Origin: Gammaproteobacteria bacterium
GTDB taxonomy: Bacteria > Pseudomonadota > Gammaproteobacteria > Eutrophobiales > Eutrophobiaceae
DNA length: 6,662 bases
Assembly: GCA_018676275.1 (NCBI GenBank)
Contig: JABHFC010000400.1
Span: forward strand, 1 to 6,662
Reading direction: 5' to 3'
A program made the position numbers and the translations under genes. The notes under the pieces are model-generated. The model did not search any database. It was not told where the DNA came from and saw only the letters and a program-made list of their open reading frames with translations. Within the stretch, counting starts at the first letter, position 1. Each line of letters starts with the position of its first letter. Positions 1 to 5,390 of the stretch are shown here, in pieces.

Positions 1-840
1 AATAAAAACTATCATTATCTGAGGCAAAAATACCAGCAGACAATACATTCCAACTAACCAGTTTCGCGACATGGCTTTCTGATTCACGGTTCGATGTACT
101 GATGCGATCCCCTGAAATAGATACAAAATAACTACTATTACCAGCAAATCCCGTAACACCGAGCCAAACGCCAGGTTTTCCAGAAACATCAAGCCCATAG
201 CAATTATGCTTGGCAAAGCCAGTTGCTTCGGCAAGCAAAAAGTCTGGAACTCTTTACCAAAGCCACCCGGGTTAAACAATGCTGCCTGCCACCACCTCGC
301 AATCAGTACGGTCACTATCAGGCTCAGAACAATACTTGATGCAAGCACTGCATTCATCAAGGGCGGCGCAATTTCAATTGCCTGCTTAAATTGCTCTTTC
401 GAAGCAGTTGGAAAGCTGCTGTCCAGCATTTCCGTTAATAAAGACCGCCACCATGCTTCAACATCGCCAATTGTGGCATACATAACAATCACAAATACTG
501 CTGCAATACATGCTGCGGCCATTGCCATAAATACATGGCTTTCCGTTTGCCGCAATGCTGCTGCACATACTAATACCGGCAACCAAACCGTGAATAAAAT
601 CACCAGTGAAAAAACTGGCTGTATATTCAGTAACAACGTCAGTATTAGCGTTAATAGCATACTACCAACGACCACCTGGGCTGCCAGCTTTCCGCCTTTA
701 CGTAAGGTCACCAGACCTACAGGAACACCACTCGCCAAAAAGGCGGCTGGTGGAACCAGCAAAGAAAGTATTGTCAGAAAACTGATTACGCCGATGGCTT
801 GCGCTCTGCCTGACAAGATATAGTTACCGAATGCACGCAT
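1..840 (-). CDS. DUF2232 (YybS-like) polytopic membrane protein, 3' end cut by window edge
   Basis: The frame is open from ATG 840 to the left edge, giving 280 residues with no stop, so the C-terminus is missing. The protein is very hydrophobic, with about seven or eight predicted membrane stretches (roughly residues 14-45, 56-72, 76-95, 101-121, 162-182, 207-222, 227-246 and 261-280). Family-like features are the ARWWQ..LFNPGGFGKEF stretch (181-198) before a membrane pair, and LFQGIASVH (241-249) followed by SRNWLVG and FLPQ. An in-frame TAA at 861-859 means ATG 840 is the first available start; no strong Shine-Dalgarno precedes it, so it may be translated by coupling or from a weak site. 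In many gammaproteobacteria a gene of this family sits between rpsR and rplI. Its function is not established; the link to ribosomal genes is positional only. The membrane topology is strong, the family name likely. Confidence 0.85.
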   Translation of the reverse strand, partial: MRAFGNYILSGRAQAIGVISFLTILSLLVPPAAFLASGVPVGLVTLRKGGKLAAQVVVGSMLLTLILTLLLNIQPVFSLVILFTVWLPVLVCAAALRQTESHVFMAMAAACIAAVFVIVMYATIGDVEAWWRSLLTEMLDSSFPTASKEQFKQAIEIAPPLMNAVLASSIVLSLIVTVLIARWWQAALFNPGGFGKEFQTFCLPKQLALPSIIAMGLMFLENLAFGSVLRDLLVIVVILYLFQGIASVHRTVNQKAMSRNWLVGMYCLLVFLPQIMIVFI

Positions 841-871
841 GCTGAAGAGCTTATACGTTTAGCCGACTACT

Positions 872-894
872 TGTCACAGAATCATGCTGCGACA
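872..894 (-). other. Intergenic RNA hairpin between rpsR and the DUF2232 gene
   Basis: In the 79-bp gap after rpsR, the minus-strand RNA can form an 8-bp stem (TGTCGCAG with CTGTGACA, one G-U pair) around a 7-nt loop. The G-U pair works only on the transcribed strand; the plus strand would have an A-C mismatch. No T-run follows, so it is not a standard intrinsic terminator. It could protect the 3' end of the rpsF-rpsR message, act as a processing site, or be chance. Confidence 0.4.
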
Positions 895-919
895 CGTTTC
901 CTGCTTTTAAAACTCGCGT

Positions 920-1144
920 TTAGTGTCCGTCGCAATAGGGAATCAATGCCAAAAAGCGCGCGCGTTTAATCGCGGTTGATAACTGACGTTGATATTTTGC
1001 CTTGGTTCCGGAAATTCTGCTTGGCACAATTTTACCTGTTTCAGTAACGTAGGCTTTCAGAGTTGCGAGATCTTTATAATCAATCTCATCAACACCTTCT
1101 GCTGTAAACCGGCAATAACGCTTACGACGAAAATAACGTGACAT
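920..1144 (-). CDS. rpsR: 30S ribosomal protein S18
   Basis: A 74-residue protein, the usual length for bacterial S18. It binds the platform of the 30S subunit as a heterodimer with S6. The basic N-terminus (MSRYFRRKRYCRF) is followed by the S18 signature IDYKDLATLKAYVTETGKI, then PSRISGTKAKYQRQL and a basic helix ending in RFLALIPY. The ATG at 1144 has a good ribosome binding site, AAGAGGA at 1158-1152, 7 nt upstream. It lies 42 bp after rpsF with no gene between, so the two are surely cotranscribed. The enteric primosome gene priB, found between rpsF and rpsR in E. coli, is absent here. Confidence 0.98.
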   Translation of the reverse strand: MSRYFRRKRYCRFTAEGVDEIDYKDLATLKAYVTETGKIVPSRISGTKAKYQRQLSTAIKRARFLALIPYCDGH

Positions 1145-1186
1145 ATGCTAATCCTCTTGAATTATTTTGATATTAAACCTGGTCTA

Positions 1187-1726
1187 CTACTCTGTTTCGA
1201 CCACGGGCTCTTTCGTTTCAGTTTCAGCTTCTGCTTCAACTTCAGCTGTTTCTGGCTCAGTTACCGGCTCTTGCTCCGCTACCGGCTCTTGCTCAGTTTC
1301 TGCCTGAATCGTGATATCTTCACTCAACGGTACTTTCGGCTCTTCAGTAGCAGCAGGCACGTCCTGAGCATCATCGGCGCTGAATGCTGGTTTTTCCTCC
1401 TGCTCTTCCTCACTCTTGATCAGGAAAGAAGCTTCAGTAACAGCCGTATCACGTTTAATAACCAGATTACGAATAACCGCATCATTAAAACGAAAAGCAC
1501 TGTTTAATTGTTCAAGAACATCGCCATCACACTCGATATTCATAAGAACGTAGTGTGCCTTATGGATCTTGTTGATTGGATAAGCTAATTGACGTCGCCC
1601 CCAGTCTTCGAGGCGGTGAATGGAGCCGTTGCCAGATTCAATAATCGCCCGGTAACGTTCTAACATAGCAGAGACCTGCTCGCTCTGGTCCGGATGAACC
1701 AGAAACACAATTTCATAATGTCGCAT
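1187..1726 (-). CDS. rpsF: 30S ribosomal protein S6 with long acidic C-terminal tail
   Basis: This 179-residue protein pairs with S18 on the 30S platform. Residues 1-100 form a standard S6 fold, with MRHYEIVFLVHPDQSEQV at the start, IHRLEDWGRRQLAYPI (36-51), KAHYVLMNIE and FRFNDAVIR (78-86). The frame extends ten codons upstream to another ATG (1756), but that falls inside the leader structure; the family N-terminus MRHYE and a GGGGAT ribosome binding site 5 nt upstream fix the start at 1726. Residues 105-179 are a low-complexity tail with 27 Asp/Glu and three Lys, including a tandem EQEPVA/EQEPVT. E. coli S6 is about 130-135 residues, so this tail is roughly 45 residues longer. In E. coli the S6 C-terminus is glutamylated by RimK; this tail ends ETE, so similar modification is possible but not shown. 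Confidence 0.97.
   Translation of the reverse strand: MRHYEIVFLVHPDQSEQVSAMLERYRAIIESGNGSIHRLEDWGRRQLAYPINKIHKAHYVLMNIECDGDVLEQLNSAFRFNDAVIRNLVIKRDTAVTEASFLIKSEEEQEEKPAFSADDAQDVPAATEEPKVPLSEDITIQAETEQEPVAEQEPVTEPETAEVEAEAETETKEPVVETE
1262..1294 (-). repeat. Short tandem repeat in the rpsF acidic tail
   Basis: A 15-bp block (plus strand TACCGGCTCTTGCTC) occurs perfectly twice, at 1262-1276 and 1280-1294, with an 18-bp period. The period is a multiple of three and encodes two EQEPV(A/T) units in the S6 tail, so gain or loss of a unit would keep the reading frame. Confidence 0.8.
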
Positions 1727-1731
1727 TGTAT

Positions 1732-1797
1732 ATCCCCACGGATAAGAGCCTCCCATTTTGCGTATTGGTGAGGCAAGGATTGATAAAGGAGGGGGAT
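1732..1797 (-). promoter_or_regulatory. Candidate S6:S18-binding autoregulatory leader of rpsF
   Basis: The minus-strand leader can fold into a structure that covers the rpsF ribosome binding site. ATCCCC (1797-1792) can pair with GGGGAT (1737-1732), which is the Shine-Dalgarno; an inner stem GCCTC (1774-1770) / GAGGC (1752-1748) closes a 17-nt loop; and an unpaired CCG (1741-1739) sits just before the SD strand. An S6:S18-binding motif with an exposed CCG, mimicking the 16S rRNA site, is known in rpsF leaders of many bacteria and represses translation. An alternative pairing, CCTCAC (1773-1768) with GTGGGG (1739-1734), also hides the SD. Which fold forms depends on the true transcription start; the promoter proposed at 1796-1824 would start near 1789 and exclude the outer 5' strand, favouring the alternative. 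Confidence 0.55.
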
Positions 1798-1824
1798 TCT
1801 AGGTTATTAGCTGTATTCTTGCAA
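1796..1824 (-). promoter_or_regulatory. Sigma70-like promoter for rpsF-rpsR
   Basis: On the minus strand, TTGCAA (1824-1819; 4 of 6 to the -35 consensus) lies 17 bp from TAGAAT (1801-1796; 5 of 6 to the -10 consensus). This would start transcription near 1789, about 60 nt upstream of the rpsF ATG, and would let rpsF-rpsR be expressed independently of the upstream cyclase gene. A second -35-like TTGACT at 1836-1831 has no well-placed -10 partner. Confidence 0.5.
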
Positions 1825-1880
1825 ATTTACAGTCAAATTGAGCTACTGTTCCGTAATATTCCTTCAGGCAGGTGGAGAAA

Positions 1881-2939
1881 TCAGGAATAATTCTGCTTTT
1901 TCTGGCTTTCATGGGCCCATTTCAGGTGATATATGCCCACTGGCTGTTCGATCCCCTTCATACTTACATACTTGGGTTCGTCAAATTCCAGGTCAGCCTC
2001 ATTAAGCATTTGTACAATTTCATGAGATACATCTATATGCATCGGCTCGGCATAACTACATAATCTTGACGCCATGTTTACCGATTCACCAATAACCGAG
2101 TAATCAAAATGCTCCGCTGAACCGATATTACCAATGAGTACTTCACCCACATGTATGCCAATTCCCAGTGGAAAAGCACTTTTATCGCCTACGCTCTGAT
2201 TTCTTTTAGTTGTATCAATAATGTTTAAGGCACACCTGCAGGCATTTGCCACCATCTCTTCACCTTCAAATATTGCCATCAGACCATCACCGGCAAATTT
2301 GTCTATGTAACCGCTATGTCCATAAACGGCATCAACCTGCATGCCCAGGTTTTTGCTTAAGCCCTCGAATAAAATCTCCAGTCCGATATGTTGACTTAGT
2401 GAGGTAAAACCACGGACATCAGTAAACATAACGCAAACAGTATGACGTTCCGGCGCAGGTAATAAGCCGGTCAGGGAATAGGCTTCAACAATCCGTTGCG
2501 TTTTTGAAGAGATATATCGATTCGTATATCGCCGACTTTGCTCCATCTCATTAAAGTGTTTGACCTTTAGTAAATGAGCTTTTAAACGTGCTTTCAGGAT
2601 TATAGGATTTGCTGGTTTGCTGATAAAATCAGTAGCCCCAGAAGCAAAGACTTCTTCCAGATTGCTTTCCTCTTCCATCGAGGTAATACAGATAATAGGC
2701 GTAAACTTGTAACGTTCTATGGAGCGGATTCGCTCACAAATCTCTATGCCGGATAAGCCGGGCATATTTATATCAATTAAAAACGCATCAATATCTTTTT
2801 CCAGCGCAAGAAAAAGACTCTTTTCGCCACGATCGCCTTCGATAACGTTATAGCCATCGTTTTCAAGTACTTTTTTCATTACTGTTCGGGTAGTTCTGTC
2901 ATCTTCCGCGATCAGTATTGTTTTAGTTTTCTTGACCAA
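1881..2939 (-). CDS. Response regulator: receiver domain fused to class III adenylate cyclase
   Basis: The 352-residue soluble protein likely makes cAMP from ATP under control of receiver phosphorylation. Receiver domain (about 7-122): acidic pair D13-D14, phospho-acceptor D56 in LIDINMPG, switch T86, and K108 in SKP. A helical linker (about 123-160) leads to the cyclase domain (about 165-345): metal-binding D174 (FTDVRGFTSLS) and D218 (DKFAGDGLMAIF), base-recognising K214 with S281 in the partner position (YSVIG), and transition-state N288 and R292 (VNMASRL). The Lys/Ser pairing fits adenylate rather than guanylate cyclase, type IIIb-like; substrate choice is inferred. The usual Asp of the IGD.VN motif is Glu (E285). 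The start is TTG, with AGGA (2950-2947) 7 nt upstream and an in-frame TAA seven codons back; the next Met (M21) would cut into the receiver. No kinase gene is visible, so its input is unknown. Confidence 0.93.
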   Translation of the reverse strand: MVKKTKTILIAEDDRTTRTVMKKVLENDGYNVIEGDRGEKSLFLALEKDIDAFLIDINMPGLSGIEICERIRSIERYKFTPIICITSMEEESNLEEVFASGATDFISKPANPIILKARLKAHLLKVKHFNEMEQSRRYTNRYISSKTQRIVEAYSLTGLLPAPERHTVCVMFTDVRGFTSLSQHIGLEILFEGLSKNLGMQVDAVYGHSGYIDKFAGDGLMAIFEGEEMVANACRCALNIIDTTKRNQSVGDKSAFPLGIGIHVGEVLIGNIGSAEHFDYSVIGESVNMASRLCSYAEPMHIDVSHEIVQMLNEADLEFDEPKYVSMKGIEQPVGIYHLKWAHESQKKQNYS

Positions 2940-3175
2940 TATTTCGTCCTGTGTATTTATTTATTTTTTTTCATCTCTAATCTTTCCATGTATTTTGTCA
3001 GTTCCCTTTTATTTACTATGAACAGAATAATTATCAGTTTTTATATACTTCCTTTAATAATAGACGATTAGACCGAAAAACCAGTATAAATGAAAGTTTT
3101 ATCAACTTAGTTCACATTATTAACTTGAAATCGTCAGAATTAGCTCATCATTTTTCCCAGTGACAAAAATAAGAA
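2940..3175. other. AT-rich intergenic spacer between permease and cyclase genes
   Basis: This 236-bp stretch separates the permease stop from the cyclase TTG. It is markedly AT-rich and holds no credible ORF. I find no intrinsic terminator for the permease and no promoter with both boxes well matched. A weak imperfect inverted repeat, TCAACTTA (3102-3109) and TAACTTGA (3121-3128) with an 11-nt spacer, could be an operator or chance. The size of the gap suggests the cyclase gene has its own promoter here, but I cannot place it. Confidence 0.4.
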
Positions 3176-4591
3176 TCAAACCTGAACTGGTTTAAAAACA
3201 TAAATTCGTAATAAGGGGTAACCGATAAATGCCACCGCCAGTGCGGTAAATATTTCAATTGTGATAATTGAATTTAGCACATAGTGAGAGAGAACAAATG
3301 CAATTGGAATTGAGCATATGCCAGCCCAATTTACATTCTCTGCTCCATATACATCTGTATCTTCCTGCCTTAGCCGGGGGCGGACTATAAAATAATCGGC
3401 CATCATTATTCCTGCGAAACTCATCGTTAGTATTCCCAAAATAACCAAAAATGAATTGAACCAGGTTAATAGTTCACCGTATAAAAAGAATAAGGATAGA
3501 ACATTTGCCAACACCACAAATACAAATCGACCAGGTTGCCAGGAAAAGATTGCATCGCATAAATTCGCCAGAGAAAGTGAACTGCTATATGTATTCAGCA
3601 CCTGTGCTTTTGATTGTGCCAACACCATAAGAATGGTGCCAAGAATACCGCCAAAAACAATGAATGCTGCTGCGACCCTGTCTGGATTTTCTATTGCGAT
3701 TCGTGCCGCCTCTGCTTCGCCGAGCCCCATAACGCTAATATAATATTCAGTCAAAGCGGGCATACCTGCATACATAATGACGGCCCCCATAAAGATCATA
3801 AATACATCCAGGGCAAAATTTCCCAGGAAAGCGGCAATACCAATATCGGTTGAACTGCGTGCGTAACGACCAAGATCAGCATCAAGTAGGGCAAGTGCTC
3901 CAGCAGAACCTGCAAGTAAATTCACACCAAATATTAATTTTCCCAGATCAGTATCAGCTCCAAGGGATTTGAGAACAGGCATTGGGAATTGTGAACCAAA
4001 ACTGACGATCTCCTGCCACGGTTGTGAAGATGAACTTAAAATCTGTGCCATCATATAAAACAATACAATCAAAAAACCGACCAGCATGTAAGATGACACC
4101 TTGGTAACCGCATCAAAACCATAGGTCGTCAATATTATCCAGGCAGCAGTAAGTAATCCATAAATAACAACCTGGTTTAGCAGCGTATTTTCTGCATTAA
4201 AATAAAATAGAAAACCTTTATAGAGGAGTACATTCTCTGCTGCGATAAAACCGATAATCATAAAACCGAATATGGAAGAGGCAACGACAGAACCCTTAAC
4301 CCCAAAACCGTAAAGACGAGACATAACACCACTGGCTAAACCTGATTTGTAGGCAATGTGTCCAGTCCCCCAACCCAATAGACCACCAATCACTGCAACA
4401 ATGAGTCCGCTAAGCAAGCCAATTTTTATACCCGCAACAAATGTAACCAATGCACCAACGTATAGCTGGATTAGTGTGGTCACGATTCCAACTGTATTCC
4501 ATGAAATATCCAGCCAGGTGTGCCTTTCACCTTGTGGCACTTTTTCCAGAGCGTGATCTTCTATCAACTCTTTGGTCGAGGTAGTAGTCAT
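3176..4591 (-). CDS. NCS1-family (CodB-type) nucleobase/cation symporter
   Basis: A 471-residue inner-membrane transporter with about twelve hydrophobic segments. NCS1 members take up cytosine, purines, uracil, hydantoin, allantoin or thiamine with a proton or sodium ion. Family-like marks are the N-terminal VPQGERHTW (18-26), the GHIAYKSGL..GVMSRLYGFGVKGS block (77-101), DADLGRYARSS (237-247) matching the acidic-D..R segment of the CodB branch, QVLNTYSSSLSLAN (330-343), and AGIMMADYFIVRPR (393-406). The length fits the CodB branch, somewhat longer than E. coli CodB. The ATG at 4591 lies 40 bp after rlmB with no terminator between, so cotranscription with rnr-rlmB is possible; its ribosome binding site is weak. 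No deaminase (codA) or purine catabolic gene is nearby, so the substrate is unknown. The family call is strong, cytosine specificity is not shown. Confidence 0.9.
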   Translation of the reverse strand: MTTTSTKELIEDHALEKVPQGERHTWLDISWNTVGIVTTLIQLYVGALVTFVAGIKIGLLSGLIVAVIGGLLGWGTGHIAYKSGLASGVMSRLYGFGVKGSVVASSIFGFMIIGFIAAENVLLYKGFLFYFNAENTLLNQVVIYGLLTAAWIILTTYGFDAVTKVSSYMLVGFLIVLFYMMAQILSSSSQPWQEIVSFGSQFPMPVLKSLGADTDLGKLIFGVNLLAGSAGALALLDADLGRYARSSTDIGIAAFLGNFALDVFMIFMGAVIMYAGMPALTEYYISVMGLGEAEAARIAIENPDRVAAAFIVFGGILGTILMVLAQSKAQVLNTYSSSLSLANLCDAIFSWQPGRFVFVVLANVLSLFFLYGELLTWFNSFLVILGILTMSFAGIMMADYFIVRPRLRQEDTDVYGAENVNWAGICSIPIAFVLSHYVLNSIITIEIFTALAVAFIGYPLLRIYVFKPVQV

Positions 4592-4631
4592 ATTAATTAC
4601 TCAGAAGTTAGATGAAATTATTCTATTTTTT

Positions 4632-5384
4632 TCAAACCTGCCTCTGCCTTAGCACTTCGTACAGGCAGACACCGGTCGCCACCGAAACATTTAAACTTTC
4701 CACAACACCATGCATGGGAAGTTTAACAAGGTAATCACAATGTTCACGTGTATTTTGTCTCAGCCCCTTACCTTCACTACCCATAATAATGGCTGTAGAT
4801 ACGCTTAAGTCGACATCGTACAAACTAATCTCAACATCAGCCGCTGTGCCAACAAGCCATACACCGGCTTCCTGCAATTTTCTCAGCGTCCTTGCAATAT
4901 TGCTTACTGTAATCACAGGAGTATTTTCTGCTCCCCCGCTGGCGACTTTACTCACCGTAGCATTAATAGCAACGGAACGATCTTTCGGCAGTATTACTGC
5001 ATCAACACCAACAGCGTTTGCTGTTCGAAGACATGCACCCAGATTATGTGGATCCTGAATACCTTCTAAGACCAGAAAAGATAGAGCTCCTTCTCGATTT
5101 TCAAGTATTGTATCCAGATCAACTTGATGTTCATTTTTATCGGTTTTTCGTTTGACAGCTACTCCCTGATGCAGGGCACTGTTAGTGTTCTTGTCCAGAT
5201 AATCACGTGTCACTTGTTGAATGCTCACACCTGCATTTTTGGCCAAATCCAAAAGATTTTCAAAATCACGCGAAGACTTCTTATCCTTTTGAACTAACAA
5301 CTCAAGAATATTTTCAGGCATCTGCTCCAATGCATGTCGCACCGTGTGTATACCGTAAATAATTTCCGACCTGTTTTTTCCCAT
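4632..5384 (-). CDS. rlmB: 23S rRNA (guanosine-2'-O-)-methyltransferase RlmB
   Basis: RlmB methylates the ribose of G2251 in the peptidyl-transferase loop of 23S rRNA using S-adenosylmethionine. With ATG 5384 the protein has 250 residues. It has the N-terminal RNA-binding fold (IYGIHTVRHALE, then SALHQGVAV) and a SPOUT (trefoil knot) domain with all three SpoU motifs: DPHNLGACLRTA (about 111-122), IIMGSEGKGLR (199-209) and KLPMHGVVESLNVSVATG (221-238). The catalytic Asn and Arg of motif 1, the Glu of motif 2 and the SLN of motif 3 are present. The frame also allows a TTG start at 5390, directly abutting the rnr stop (TAA 5393-5391); I prefer the ATG two codons later, but neither has a strong Shine-Dalgarno, so translational coupling to rnr is likely. 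The rnr-rlmB order is typical of gammaproteobacteria. Confidence 0.96.
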   Translation of the reverse strand: MGKNRSEIIYGIHTVRHALEQMPENILELLVQKDKKSSRDFENLLDLAKNAGVSIQQVTRDYLDKNTNSALHQGVAVKRKTDKNEHQVDLDTILENREGALSFLVLEGIQDPHNLGACLRTANAVGVDAVILPKDRSVAINATVSKVASGGAENTPVITVSNIARTLRKLQEAGVWLVGTAADVEISLYDVDLSVSTAIIMGSEGKGLRQNTREHCDYLVKLPMHGVVESLNVSVATGVCLYEVLRQRQV

Positions 5385-5390
5385 TGCCAA

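Noticed and set aside
206..823. Long plus-strand open frame (205 codons) opposite the DUF2232 gene
   Set aside because: It is a shadow of the membrane protein gene; its product is a low-complexity Ala/Thr/Ser-rich sequence with no recognisable domain, while the minus strand encodes a family-like protein.
1145..1507. Plus-strand open frame opposite the rpsF tail
   Set aside because: Its Ser/Phe/Leu-rich product is the antisense image of the Glu-rich S6 tail, and there is no supporting start site.
1727..1756. Ten-codon N-terminal extension of rpsF to an upstream ATG
   Set aside because: The extension lies within the leader structure and would remove the GGGGAT ribosome binding site; S6 proteins of this group start at MRHYE.
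3102..3128. Inverted repeat TCAACTTA / TAACTTGA downstream of the permease as a terminator or operator
   Set aside because: The arms contain a mismatch, are AT-rich and would form a weak stem with no clear T-run; it is not above chance for such AT-rich sequence.
4592..4631. Possible terminator between rlmB and the permease
   Set aside because: The minus strand has an A-run after the rlmB stop but no GC-rich hairpin or T-run, so no terminator is supported.
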